This document shows positions 16,655-25,562 of a stretch of 64,000 nt of DNA, in pieces (within the stretch, counting starts at the first letter, position 1; the number at the start of each line of letters is the position of its first letter). This DNA comes from Geothrix edaphica. Lineage in GTDB: Bacteria > Acidobacteriota > Holophagae > Holophagales > Holophagaceae. The notes below the pieces were generated by a model, which saw only the letters and a list, made by a program, of their open reading frames with translations, ran no database searches and was not told where the DNA came from. The stretch covers positions 186,001-250,000 of the forward strand of contig NZ_BSDC01000002.1 of NCBI RefSeq assembly GCF_030268045.1, read 5' to 3'. Position numbers and translations under genes: made by a program.

Positions 16655-19432
16655 ATGTCCGACACGGCCAATCAGCTGATCACCGCCGAGAACCTGCCCG
16701 CGCCGCACTGGCATGCCACCCACCAGGAGGCCCAGGAACGGCTCACCCGCATGGCCGAGGCCCTGGGCTCCGGCGACTGGAAGGCCGTGGACCTGGGCGC
16801 CAAGTGGATCTTCGAGGTGCTGAAGCCTCACAACGAGGCCGAGGAGCGCGAGCTGTTCCCGCTGCTGGAGGAGATCGGGGCCGAGGCCCTGCTCCAGCGC
16901 CTCCAGGAGGACCACCGCCAGATGTGGGACCTGGACCTGCAGCTGCTGGCCGAGATCAACGAGGGCCAGGTGCGGGCCCCCCGGTCGCTCACCCTGCTGG
17001 GCCAGCGCCTGGTGGACCTGATCCGCGATCACATCGAGGCCGAGGAGAAGCTCATGCTGCCCCTCCTCAAGGGCAAGTCCCTGTACTGGTCCGAGGACGA
17101 GACCCAGGACGGCTACCTGATCCTGGAGAAGAAGCTCATCGCCCCCGAGACCTGGTCCTTCATCGTCCAGGCACCCCAGGTGGCCCGGGGCCGCAAGCCC
17201 GGCCAGTTCTTCATGGTGGCCCCCTTCCCCGAGAGCGAGCGCATCCCCCTCACCCTGGCGGGCGGCGACGCCAAGAAGGGCTACATCCACTTCATCATGC
17301 AGGAGGTCGGCGCCACCACGAAGGCCATGGGCCGCCTCAGCGCCGGCGACCGGTTCTATGCCGTGGCCGGCCCCATGGGCACCCCCACCGAGCTGGTGGA
17401 GGAAGGCACCATTGTCCTGATGGCGGGCGGCTACGGCTCCGCCGCCATCCTGCCTGCCGCCGAGGCCCTCCACGCCCAGGGCCGCCGGGTCATCACCATC
17501 CTGGGGGGCCGCAGCAAGGAGCGCGTGCTGCTGGCCGACGAGCTCGGCGCGGCCTCCGCCGAGCTGATCGTCACCACCGATGACGGCACCCTGGGTCGCC
17601 AGGGCCTGGTGACGGACGCCCTCAAGGACGTCATCGCCCGCGAGAAGGTCGCCCAGGTGGTGGCCGTGGGTCCCCTACCCATGATGCGGGCCGTGTCCGA
17701 CCTGACGAAGCCCCACGGCATCTTCACCCTGGTGAGCCTCAACGCCCTCATGGTGGACGGCACGGGCATGTGCGGCGGCTGCCGCGTCAGCGTGGGCGGC
17801 CAGACCAAGTTCGCCTGCTTCGACGGCCCCGACTTCGACGGCCACCAGGTGGATTTCAACATGCTCCGCATGCGGTCCGACTGGTACAAGCAGGAGGAGA
17901 AGGACATCTGCGAGCCCGACCAGTGCAAGATCGGCCGCGTGGCCGCCTCCGGCCCCGTGGACTACTCCAAGTACCTGAACGACCCCGTCACCGAACTGGA
18001 CTGGCAGAACCTCGACCTGCGCGCCATCAAGCCCAGCCAGAAGATGAAGATCCCCCGCCAGGAGATGGCCTGCCAGCCGCCCGAGCTGCGCGTGTGCAAC
18101 TTCGACGAGGTGAGCCTGGGCCTCTCGCCCGAGCAGGCCAGGCTCGAAGCCGCCCGCTGCATCATGTGCAAGCACCCCGCCTGCATCGAGGGCTGCCCGG
18201 TGAGCATCAACATCCCGGCCTTCCTCCAGCAGATCGTCAACGAGGATCCCCAGGCCGCCGCGCGGGTCATCAAGGAGAGCTCCTCGCTGGGCTCCGTGTG
18301 CGGCCGCGTCTGCCCCCAGGAGAAGCAGTGTGAGATCAAGTGCGTGGTGGGCATCAAGGGCCTGCCCGTCTCCATCGGCCGCCTGGAGCGCTTCGCCTGT
18401 GATTCCATGCTGGGCTCCACGGAGCTGCCCCCGGTCGAAGCCCCCACGGGCAAGAAGGTGGCCGTCATCGGCGCGGGCCCCGCGGGCCTCACCGTGGCCG
18501 GCGAGCTCATCAAGAAGGGCCACCGGGTCACGGTCTACGACGCCCTCCACAAGCCCGGCGGCGTGATGCTCTACGGCATCCCCGAGTTCCGCCTGCCCAA
18601 CAAGATCGTGGATCAGGAGGTGGAGACCCTCCGCCGCCTGGGCGTGAAGTTCGTCATGAACACCCTGGTGGGCCGCAGCATGACCCTGGACGACCTCCGC
18701 CAGGAGAACGACGCCATCTTCATGGGCACCGGCGCCGGCCTGCCCAAGATGATGGGCATCCCGGGCGAGGAGTACAAGGGCGTCTACACCGCCAACGAGT
18801 TCCTCACCCGCATCAACCTCATGCGCGCCGACCTGTTCCCCGAGTTCTCCACGCCGGTCACCGTCGGGAAGAACGTCATCATCGTGGGCGCGGGCAACAC
18901 GGCCATGGACGCCTCCCGCGCCGCCCGCCGCATGGGCGCCGAGCATGTGACGGTGGTCTACCGCCGCACCGTGAAGGAGTCCACGGCCCGCAAGGAGGAA
19001 CTGGAGCACGCCCAGGAAGAGGGCGTGGAGTTCAAGTTCCTCACCACCCCCGTGCAGCTGCACGGCAACGACAAGGGCTGGATGACCCACGCCGAGTGCG
19101 CCGTCATGGAGCTGGGCGAGCCCGGTCCCGACGGCCGCCGCAGCCCGCGGATGACCGACGAGCGGATCATGATCCCCTGCGACACCCTGGTGGTGGCCCT
19201 GGGCTTCGACGTGAACCCCCTCATCGCCCAGACCGACAAGGGCCTCAAGACCCTCAAGGGTGGGGTTGTTGTGGTCGACAACGAAACCGGCGAGACCTCC
19301 CTCCCCGGCGTCTTCGCCGGCGGCGACGTCATCACGGGCGGCGCCACGGTCATCCTGGCCATGGGCCAGGGCCGCCGGGCCGCGGCGGCCATCCACAGCC
19401 GGCTCGTCGGGGAAGCTCAGCCGGCGGTCTGA
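16655..19432 (+). CDS. Hemerythrin-NfnA-NfnB fusion: NAD(P)H/ferredoxin oxidoreductase
   Basis: 925 aa, three parts in one chain. Residues 1-140 are a hemerythrin-like HHE domain with His59, Glu63, His87, His126 and Glu130 as candidate di-iron ligands. Residues 150-400 match ferredoxin-NADP reductase/NfnA, with a [2Fe-2S] motif at Cys373, Cys376 and Cys388. Residues 470-925 match NfnB/glutamate synthase small subunit: two [4Fe-4S] sets starting at Cys502 and a GxGxxG FAD fold (VIGAGPAGL). The Nfn pair normally bifurcates electrons between NADH, NADPH and ferredoxin. Neighbouring nifJ supplies reduced ferredoxin. The ATG at 16655 follows GGAGG. The role of the hemerythrin part (oxygen or NO sensing, or protection) is unknown. 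Confidence 0.88.
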   Translation: MSDTANQLITAENLPAPHWHATHQEAQERLTRMAEALGSGDWKAVDLGAKWIFEVLKPHNEAEERELFPLLEEIGAEALLQRLQEDHRQMWDLDLQLLAEINEGQVRAPRSLTLLGQRLVDLIRDHIEAEEKLMLPLLKGKSLYWSEDETQDGYLILEKKLIAPETWSFIVQAPQVARGRKPGQFFMVAPFPESERIPLTLAGGDAKKGYIHFIMQEVGATTKAMGRLSAGDRFYAVAGPMGTPTELVEEGTIVLMAGGYGSAAILPAAEALHAQGRRVITILGGRSKERVLLADELGAASAELIVTTDDGTLGRQGLVTDALKDVIAREKVAQVVAVGPLPMMRAVSDLTKPHGIFTLVSLNALMVDGTGMCGGCRVSVGGQTKFACFDGPDFDGHQVDFNMLRMRSDWYKQEEKDICEPDQCKIGRVAASGPVDYSKYLNDPVTELDWQNLDLRAIKPSQKMKIPRQEMACQPPELRVCNFDEVSLGLSPEQARLEAARCIMCKHPACIEGCPVSINIPAFLQQIVNEDPQAAARVIKESSSLGSVCGRVCPQEKQCEIKCVVGIKGLPVSIGRLERFACDSMLGSTELPPVEAPTGKKVAVIGAGPAGLTVAGELIKKGHRVTVYDALHKPGGVMLYGIPEFRLPNKIVDQEVETLRRLGVKFVMNTLVGRSMTLDDLRQENDAIFMGTGAGLPKMMGIPGEEYKGVYTANEFLTRINLMRADLFPEFSTPVTVGKNVIIVGAGNTAMDASRAARRMGAEHVTVVYRRTVKESTARKEELEHAQEEGVEFKFLTTPVQLHGNDKGWMTHAECAVMELGEPGPDGRRSPRMTDERIMIPCDTLVVALGFDVNPLIAQTDKGLKTLKGGVVVVDNETGETSLPGVFAGGDVITGGATVILAMGQGRRAAAAIHSRLVGEAQPAV

Positions 19433-19457
19433 CCACTGGACCAGGTTGTGATGAATA

Positions 19458-19482
19458 TTGACCCGTCCATCAGATATGATGG
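19458..19482 (+). promoter_or_regulatory. Candidate operator upstream of nifJ
   Basis: TTGACC (19458-19463) and TATGAT (19475-19480) flank a sequence matching 16 of 23 positions with a motif at 24217-24239 upstream of the first Rrf2 gene. It also contains the perfect dyad CCATCA-GATA-TGATGG (19467-19482). The TTGACC to TATGAT spacing of 11 bp is too short for a sigma-70 promoter, so a regulator site is more likely. Confidence 0.4.
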
Positions 19483-19574
19483 GCCTGCTGTGTTGCCTGA
19501 CCTGAAATCCCATTACCTGTCCTGAGATCTATCCTCGGATGCGCCCCGCGTACCACCCCCGGAAGGAGCGAGCT

Positions 19575-22500
19575 ATGAGCCAGCGCGTAATGAAGACCCT
19601 GGATGGGAACGAGGCCACCGCCTCGGTTGCCCATCGCCTCAGCGAAGTCATCGCCATCTACCCCATCACGCCCTCCTCGAACATGGGCGAGTGGGCGGAT
19701 GAGTGGAGCTCCCAGGGCAAGACCAACGTCTGGAAGACCATCCCCTCGGTGATCGAAATGCAGTCCGAGGGCGGCGCCGCGGGCGCCGTCCACGGGGCCC
19801 TCCAGGCCGGCAGCCTCACGACGACCTTCACGGCGTCCCAGGGCCTGCTCCTCATGATCCCGAACATGTACAAGATCGCCGGCGAGCTGACGCCCTTCTG
19901 CATGCACGTCACCGCCCGCACCCTGGCCGCCCATGCCCTCAGCATCTTCGGCGACCACTCGGACGTCATGGCCTGCCGCCAGACCGGCTTCGCCATGCTC
20001 AGCTCCGAGAGCGTCCAGCAGGCCCACGACTTCGCGGCCATCAGCCACGCCGCCACGCTGCGCAGCCGGGTGCCCATCCTGCACTTCTTCGACGGCTTCC
20101 GCACCAGCCACGAGATCGCCAAGATCGAGATCCTCAACGACGAGGACCTGCGCCACATGGTCCCCGACGAGCTGGTGGCCAAGTTCCGCAAGATGGCCCT
20201 GACGCCGGACGCCCCCGTCCTGCGCGGCACCGCCCAGAACCCCGACACCTTCTTCCAGGCCCGCGAGGCCTGCACCCCGTTCTACGCCGCCTTCCCCGCC
20301 ATCGTGCAGCAGGAGATGGACCGGTTCGGCGCGCTGACCGGCCGCAACTACCGCCTCTACGACTACTACGGCCACCCCGAGGCCGAGCGGGTCGTGATCA
20401 TCATGGGCTCGGGCTGTGACGTCACCCACGAGTACGTCGAGCAGGCCGTGAAGCAGGGCGAGAAGGTCGGCGTCCTCAAGGTCCGCCTCTTCAGGCCCTT
20501 CGCCATCGAGGAGTTCGTCCGCGCCCTGCCCGCCTCCGTGAAGAAGATCGCCGTCATGGACCGCTGCAAGGAGCCCGGCGCCCCCGCCGATCCCATGCAC
20601 CTGGACGTGATCGCCGCCCTGCGCGAGGGCCGCGAGGAAGGCCACACCAAGCTCGATCCCATGGTGATCGGCGGCCGCTACGGCCTGTCCTCCAAGGAAT
20701 TCACGCCGGCCATGGTCAAGGGCATCTTCGAGAACCTGGCCAAGGACAAGCCGAAGAACCACTTCACGGTCGGCATCGTGGACGACATCAGCCACAGCTC
20801 GCTGACCTACGACGCCAGCTTCGACGTCGAGCCGAGCGACGTGACCCGGGCCCTGTTCTACGGTCTGGGCGCAGACGGCACGGTGGGCGCCAATAAGAAC
20901 TCCATCAAGATCATCGCGGAGGAGACCCCCAACTACGGCCAGGGCTACTTCGTCTACGACTCCAAGAAGTCCGGCGCCATCACCATCAGCCACCTGCGCT
21001 TCGGGCCCCGCCCCATCAAGAGCGCCTACCTGGTGACCAAGGCGAACTTCATCGCCTGCCACCAGACCAGCTTCCTCGAGAAATACGAGATGCTCGAGCC
21101 GGCCGTCCAGGGGGCCACCTTCCTCCTGAACACCCCCCACAGCGCCGAGACGGTCTGGGACACCCTGCCCAGGGAAGTGCAGGAGGCCATCGTCGAGAAG
21201 CAGCTCAAGTTCTATGTGATCGATGCCTACGAAGTGGCCAAGAACACCGGCATGGGCGTGCGCATCAACACCATCATGCAGACCTGCTTCTTCGCCATCT
21301 CCGGCGTGCTGCCCCGCGAGGAGGCCATCGCCCAGATCAAGAAGGCCATCAAGAAGACCTACGGCAAGAAGGGTGATGCGGTCGTCCAGCAGAACTTCGT
21401 GGCGGTGGATGAGACCCTGGCCCACCTCCACCAGGTGCAGGTGCCCGCGACCGTCACCTCCACCCGCGTGCGGCCCCCCGCGGTGCCCGCCGAGGCCCCC
21501 GATTTCGTCCAGCGGGTCACCGCCGTGATGATGGAGGGCAAGGGCGACCTGCTGCCGGTCAGCGCCTTCCCCGTGGACGGCACCTGGCCCATGGCCACCA
21601 CCAAGTGGGAGAAGCGCAACATCGCGCTGGAGATCCCCGAGTGGGATGCCGCCCTCTGCATCCAGTGCAACAAGTGCGCGATGGTCTGCCCCCACGCCGC
21701 CATCCGCGCCAAGGTCTACGATCCCTCCGAGCTGGAAGGCGCTCCCGCCACCTTCAAGGGCGTGGACTACAAGGGCCCCGAGTTCAAGGGCCAGAAGTAC
21801 ACCATCCAGGTCGCTCCCGAGGACTGCACGGGCTGCACGCTCTGCGTGGAGATCTGCCCCGCCAAGGACAAGAGCAACCCCAAGCACAAGGCCATCGACA
21901 TGGTGGCCCAGGCCCCGCTGCGCGAGCCCGAGGCGGCCAACTTCAAGTTCTTCCTCGACCTGCCCGAGGCCGACCGCACCAAGGTCAAGCTGGACGTGAA
22001 GGGCACGCAGTTCCTCGAGCCGCTCTTCGAGTTCTCCGGCGCCTGCTCCGGCTGCGGCGAGACGCCCTACATCAAGCTCCTCACCCAGCTCTTCGGCGAC
22101 CGCACCCTCATCGCCAACGCCACGGGCTGCTCCAGCATCTACGGCGGCAACCTGCCCACCACGCCCTACGCCGTGAACAAGGATGGCCGCGGTCCCGCCT
22201 GGGCCAACAGCCTCTTCGAGGACAACGCGGAGTTCGGCCTGGGCATGCGCCTCTCGGTGGACAAGCACCAGGAGTTCGCCCTGGAGCTGATGCACCGCCT
22301 GGCCGCGAAGCTCGGCGATGAGCTCATCACCGGAATCGCCACCGCCGACCAGACCAGCGAGGCCGGCATCAAGGCCCAGCGCGAGCGGGTGGAGCTCCTC
22401 AAGCAGAAGCTGGCGGGCCTCAAGGAGCCCGAGGCGAAGATGCTCTACGACCTGGCCGACTACCTGGTCAACAAGAGCGTCTGGATCGTGGGTGGCGACG

Positions 22501-23135
22501 GCTGGGCCTATGACATCGGCTACGGCGGTCTCGACCACGTCCTCGCCTCCGGCCGCAACGTGAACGTCCTGGTGCTCGACACCGAGGTCTACTCCAACAC
22601 CGGCGGCCAGGCCTCCAAGTCCACGCCCATGGGCGCCGGCGCCAAGTTCGCCATGGCCGGCAAGGCCATGCCCAAGAAGGACCTGGGCATGATCGCCATG
22701 ACCTACGGCGGCATCTACGTGGCCAAGGTGGCCTTCGGCTCCCGCGACATGCAGACCGTGAAGGCCTTCCAGGAAGCCGAGTCCTACAACGGCCCCAGCC
22801 TCATCCTCGCCTACAGCCACTGCATCGCCCACGGCTACGATCTGGCCCACGGCGCCGACCAGCAGAAGATGGCCGTGGACTCCGGCCACTGGCCGCTGTT
22901 CCGCTTCGATCCCCGCCGCATGGACAAGGGCGAGACCCCGCTCCAGATGGATTCCGGCTCGCCGAAGATCCCCATGCTCCAGTACGTCCGCAACGAGACC
23001 CGCTACCGCATGATCGAGCAGCAGAACCCCGAACACTTCAAGAAGCTCATGGACCAGGCGCAGCACGACACCACGAACCGCTTCTCCGTCTATGAACAGC
23101 TGGCGAAGCTCTCCATCAACGCCAAGGAAAGCTGA
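19575..23135 (+). CDS. nifJ: Pyruvate:ferredoxin (flavodoxin) oxidoreductase
   Basis: Oxygen-sensitive homodimeric enzyme that converts pyruvate and CoA to acetyl-CoA, CO2 and reduced ferredoxin; 1186 aa, full length. The N-terminal pyrimidine-binding domain starts with the conserved DGNEA and YPITPSS motifs. A ferredoxin-like domain near residues 690-770 carries CIQCNKCAMVCP and CTGCTLCVEICP. The third cluster motif CSGCGET and the thiamine-diphosphate site (GGDGWAYDIGYGG) lie in the C-terminal third. The ATG at 19575 has GGAAGGAG seven bases upstream; an ATG 12 codons earlier lacks one. A PreA-like gene follows after 10 bp, so the two form an operon. Confidence 0.98.
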   Translation: MSQRVMKTLDGNEATASVAHRLSEVIAIYPITPSSNMGEWADEWSSQGKTNVWKTIPSVIEMQSEGGAAGAVHGALQAGSLTTTFTASQGLLLMIPNMYKIAGELTPFCMHVTARTLAAHALSIFGDHSDVMACRQTGFAMLSSESVQQAHDFAAISHAATLRSRVPILHFFDGFRTSHEIAKIEILNDEDLRHMVPDELVAKFRKMALTPDAPVLRGTAQNPDTFFQAREACTPFYAAFPAIVQQEMDRFGALTGRNYRLYDYYGHPEAERVVIIMGSGCDVTHEYVEQAVKQGEKVGVLKVRLFRPFAIEEFVRALPASVKKIAVMDRCKEPGAPADPMHLDVIAALREGREEGHTKLDPMVIGGRYGLSSKEFTPAMVKGIFENLAKDKPKNHFTVGIVDDISHSSLTYDASFDVEPSDVTRALFYGLGADGTVGANKNSIKIIAEETPNYGQGYFVYDSKKSGAITISHLRFGPRPIKSAYLVTKANFIACHQTSFLEKYEMLEPAVQGATFLLNTPHSAETVWDTLPREVQEAIVEKQLKFYVIDAYEVAKNTGMGVRINTIMQTCFFAISGVLPREEAIAQIKKAIKKTYGKKGDAVVQQNFVAVDETLAHLHQVQVPATVTSTRVRPPAVPAEAPDFVQRVTAVMMEGKGDLLPVSAFPVDGTWPMATTKWEKRNIALEIPEWDAALCIQCNKCAMVCPHAAIRAKVYDPSELEGAPATFKGVDYKGPEFKGQKYTIQVAPEDCTGCTLCVEICPAKDKSNPKHKAIDMVAQAPLREPEAANFKFFLDLPEADRTKVKLDVKGTQFLEPLFEFSGACSGCGETPYIKLLTQLFGDRTLIANATGCSSIYGGNLPTTPYAVNKDGRGPAWANSLFEDNAEFGLGMRLSVDKHQEFALELMHRLAAKLGDELITGIATADQTSEAGIKAQRERVELLKQKLAGLKEPEAKMLYDLADYLVNKSVWIVGGDGWAYDIGYGGLDHVLASGRNVNVLVLDTEVYSNTGGQASKSTPMGAGAKFAMAGKAMPKKDLGMIAMTYGGIYVAKVAFGSRDMQTVKAFQEAESYNGPSLILAYSHCIAHGYDLAHGADQQKMAVDSGHWPLFRFDPRRMDKGETPLQMDSGSPKIPMLQYVRNETRYRMIEQQNPEHFKKLMDQAQHDTTNRFSVYEQLAKLSINAKES

Positions 23136-23145
23136 AGGGGACGAC

Positions 23146-24138
23146 ATGAACCTCTCGACCACCTACCTCGGTCTCAAGCTGTCCCATCCGCTGATGGCGG
23201 GCGCCTCGCCCATGGTGGACGACATGGGCATGGTCAAGCGCCTCGAGGATGCCGGCGCGTCGGCCATCGTCATGCACTCGCTCTTCGAGGAGCAGATCAC
23301 CCGCGAAGAGCAGGGCATGATCATGGACATGGAACTCAGCGCGAACTCCAGCGCCGAGGCCATCTCGTTCTTCCCCCAGCCCGACGACTTCCGCCTGGGT
23401 CCCGAGAAGTACCTCGAGCAGATCCGCCGCATCAAGGACGCCGTGGCCGTCCCGGTCATCGCCTCCCTGAATGGCACCACGCCCGCGGGCTGGCTGCACT
23501 ACGGCCAGCTCATGGAACAGGCCGGCGCCGACGCCCTCGAGCTGAACGTCTACTACCTGGCCACCGACCCCGCCGAGACCGCTGCCGCGGTCGAGAAGCG
23601 CACGCTCGACATGGTGCGCGCCGTCAAGGCCGAAGTGAAGATCCCCGTCGCCCTGAAGCTCTCCCCCTTCTTCTCCTCCCTGGCGCACTTTGCCGTGGAG
23701 CTGGAAGCGGCAGGCGCCGATGGCCTCGTGCTCTTCAACCGGTTCTTCCAGCCCGACATCAACGTGGAGGAGCTGCTGGCCGAACCCAGCCTGCAGCTGT
23801 CGGGCCCTGAGGACCTGCTGCTCCGCCTGCGCTGGCTGGCCGTGCTCCGCAGCCACATCAAGGGCAGCCTCGCGGTCACCGGTGGTGTCCACGACGGCAT
23901 CGGTGCCCTCAAGGCCGTCATGACGGGTGCAGACGCGGTCCAGATGGTCTCCGCCCTCCTCATCCACGGCCCCGAGCGCCTGGCCCAGACCCGGGCGACC
24001 CTGGCCGAGTGGCTGGAGGAGCACGAGTACGACTCCCTGGCCCAGGCCCGGGGGAGCATGAGCCTCCAGAAGTGCCCGAACGCCCAGGCTTTCACCCGCG
24101 CCAACTACATGCGCATCCTCAACGGCTGGAGAGCTTGA
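23146..24138 (+). CDS. Dihydroorotate dehydrogenase-like FMN protein (PreA type)
   Basis: 330-aa TIM-barrel flavoprotein. It carries DHOD-family features: the N-terminal TTYLGLKLSHPLMAG, an LKLSPFF strand, and VTGGVHDG followed by GADAVQMVSAL as the FMN phosphate site. Such proteins often sit next to pyruvate:ferredoxin oxidoreductase and are annotated as dihydroorotate dehydrogenase-like; true pyrimidine synthesis is unlikely in this context. The start at 23146 follows GAAGGGG and lies 10 bp after nifJ. A strong bidirectional terminator ends the operon. The physiological substrate is unknown. Confidence 0.87.
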   Translation: MNLSTTYLGLKLSHPLMAGASPMVDDMGMVKRLEDAGASAIVMHSLFEEQITREEQGMIMDMELSANSSAEAISFFPQPDDFRLGPEKYLEQIRRIKDAVAVPVIASLNGTTPAGWLHYGQLMEQAGADALELNVYYLATDPAETAAAVEKRTLDMVRAVKAEVKIPVALKLSPFFSSLAHFAVELEAAGADGLVLFNRFFQPDINVEELLAEPSLQLSGPEDLLLRLRWLAVLRSHIKGSLAVTGGVHDGIGALKAVMTGADAVQMVSALLIHGPERLAQTRATLAEWLEEHEYDSLAQARGSMSLQKCPNAQAFTRANYMRILNGWRA

Positions 24139-24152
24139 TCCGTGTTTTTGCC

Positions 24153-24183
24153 AACAAGGCCCCCGGCAGACGGGGGCCTTGTT
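24153..24183. terminator. Strong terminator after the nifJ operon
   Basis: Perfect 13-bp stem, AACAAGGCCCCCG (24153-24165) with CGGGGGCCTTGTT (24171-24183), and a 5-nt loop. The stem ends in TTGTT on the plus strand and AACAA on its left side, so it can stop transcription in either direction. Confidence 0.85.
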
Positions 24184-24187
24184 CATT

Positions 24188-24239
24188 GTGAAAGAAATTT
24201 CACTCTTTGGATGTGATTGACCTGAACATCGTCTATCAT
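24188..24239 (+). promoter_or_regulatory. Regulatory region of the first Rrf2 gene
   Basis: Holds a perfect dyad GTGAAA-GAAA-TTTCAC (24188-24203), then the motif TTGACC...CATC...TATCAT (24217-24239) that resembles the site upstream of nifJ. The second motif ends 38 bp before the start codon, so it could be the autoregulatory operator. Confidence 0.4.
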
Positions 24240-24277
24240 TCCTGATCGAATCATCTTCCATTCGAGAGTAGGTGACC

Positions 24278-24823
24278 ATGCTCCCACTGTCCCAATCCTC
24301 CGGTTACGCAGTCCTGGCCATGAGCTGCCTCGAGGATCCCGGCGGCAAGCCGACGCTGGTGGTCGACGTCGCCGCCCGCACCGGCTTCCCCCGCCCCTAC
24401 CTCTCCAAGATGATCCACAAGCTCGCCAAGGTGGGCCTGGTGATGGCCAAACGCGGCAACAAGGGCGGCGTGGTGCTGGCCCTGGCTGCCAAGGAGATCA
24501 CCCTCGACCTCATCGCCGAGGCCGTGGACGGTGCCGAGTGGCGCAACCAGTGCCTCCTGGGCTTCAAGGAGTGCAGCGACGAGCGCGCCTGCCCCGCCCA
24601 CACCTTCTGGAAGTCCGAGCGCGATCACATCCACCGCTGCCTGAAGGACATCTCGCTGGAGGAGATCCGCACCTTCGAGCAGCAGAGCCGCACCTGGCGC
24701 CTGGCGGATGCGCTTCCCGAGAAGAAGCTCAAGCCCAAGCCCAGGAAGGCCGCCAAGCCCGCCGCCGCGAAGGCCCCGGCCCGCAAGCCCGCTGCCCCGA
24801 AGGCCATCGCCAAGAAGGCCTAG
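24278..24823 (+). CDS. Rrf2-family transcription regulator with Fe-S-type cysteines and a basic tail
   Basis: 181-aa winged-helix regulator. The DNA-binding domain occupies about residues 1-85. Cys92, Cys99 and Cys105 (C-x6-C-x5-C) match the spacing of the cluster ligands in IscR/NsrR-type proteins, so it probably senses redox state, iron-sulfur status or NO. The last 35 residues are a Lys/Pro/Ala repeat tail ([14 protein letters not shown] and similar), absent from the second Rrf2 protein and perhaps aiding non-specific DNA binding. The ATG at 24278 aligns with the second paralogue. It is placed between the nifJ operon and a convergent paralogue; a nifJ link is suggested by the shared upstream motif. 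Confidence 0.9.
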   Translation: MLPLSQSSGYAVLAMSCLEDPGGKPTLVVDVAARTGFPRPYLSKMIHKLAKVGLVMAKRGNKGGVVLALAAKEITLDLIAEAVDGAEWRNQCLLGFKECSDERACPAHTFWKSERDHIHRCLKDISLEEIRTFEQQSRTWRLADALPEKKLKPKPRKAAKPAAAKAPARKPAAPKAIAKKA

Positions 24824-24839
24824 CGCGGTGCGTCGACGC

Positions 24840-24869
24840 CAAAGGGCCCCGCTCCGGCGGGGCCCTTTG
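24840..24869. terminator. Shared terminator between the two convergent Rrf2 genes
   Basis: Perfect 13-bp stem CAAAGGGCCCCGC (24840-24852) and GCGGGGCCCTTTG (24857-24869) with a TCCG tetraloop. It lies 16 bp after one gene and 11 bp after the other and has a T-rich flank in both directions. Confidence 0.85.
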
Positions 24870-24880
24870 CCATCCTGCGC

Positions 24881-25327
24881 TCAGGCGAGGCCGTGGTCGG
24901 CGCGGAAGCGTTCCACCCCGGGGTCATGGTGGCGGGACATGTCCGCCAGGGTGACGGACCGCAGGCGCACCAGAATCTCGGCCAAGGTGTCCTTCCAGTA
25001 GTCATGGAGGACACAGGGCGTGTCCTCCGTGCAGCCTGCCAGGCCCATCAGGCAGCGCTTGCGCCAGGCCACGCCGTCGATGGCTTCCGAGAGGTCCTCC
25101 AGCGTGATCTCCGCGGCCGGCTTGGCCAGGACGACACCTCCGTGATGCCCTCTCCGGGCATTGACCAGGCCCTTCTTGGCCAGCTTGTGGACGAGCTTCG
25201 ACAGGTAGGATCTCGGGATGCCGGTATAGTCCGCCACGGACTCCACCAGGACCGGCTGACCCCCGGGCTCCTGGAGGCAGCGCATGGCGCGCAGGGCGTA
25301 TCCGGTGGTCTGGGAAAGGGGTAACAC
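24881..25327 (-). CDS. Rrf2-family transcription regulator, second paralogue
   Basis: 148 aa with a GTG start at 25327, chosen because GGAGG lies 5 nt upstream and because it then aligns with the first paralogue (MLPLSQ-x-x-GYA). A TTG at 25366 is possible but lacks a ribosome-binding site. Winged helix in residues 1-85; Cys92, Cys99 and Cys105 again give C-x6-C-x5-C. Its upstream region carries the 57-bp block shared with two decaheme cytochrome genes, so it is probably co-regulated with them and may regulate them. It lacks the basic tail of the first paralogue. Confidence 0.88.
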   Translation of the reverse strand: MLPLSQTTGYALRAMRCLQEPGGQPVLVESVADYTGIPRSYLSKLVHKLAKKGLVNARRGHHGGVVLAKPAAEITLEDLSEAIDGVAWRKRCLMGLAGCTEDTPCVLHDYWKDTLAEILVRLRSVTLADMSRHHDPGVERFRADHGLA

Positions 25328-25362
25328 ACGCACCTCCAGGCAAGGGGGCTTTCGGAGTCTCT

Positions 25363-25419
25363 TCAATGAGGATCATCCGGTAATCTAATGAGTCAACCAC
25401 CCTTGTGACTTGCGTCACC
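25363..25419 (-). promoter_or_regulatory. Conserved 57-bp regulatory block, copy A (upstream of Rrf2)
   Basis: Aligns without gaps to 28818-28874 and 31908-31964; by hand count 42 of 57 positions are the same in all three. It contains a CRP/FNR-like box TGTGA-N6-TCACC (25404-25419, plus-strand reading) and, in the direction of transcription, TTGACT followed by TTAGATTACCGG. Which hexamers are the -35 and -10 elements is unclear. Confidence 0.7.
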
Positions 25420-25562
25420 ATCTGAGTGACGGTTGGAAAAGAACTGCATCAGATTGTCGCCGTGGCACAGACGGGCGGACCGCCGGGCCCGGGAGGACGG
25501 AACCGCAAAGCGGGGCCCGCCGGGTCCCGGTTGGGACCGGCAATGTTGCTTTCCGGGGGCTG

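Noticed and set aside
19470-23162. A 1230-residue open frame on the minus strand opposite nifJ
   Set aside because: It is the antisense of a certain gene and is rich in His, Gly and Ala, as expected for the complement of high-GC codons; no domain or ribosome-binding site.
25428-25562. GC-rich complementary segments after the first HHH gene as a terminator
   Set aside because: The arms pair only with mismatches and a large loop, with no T-run; too weak to call.
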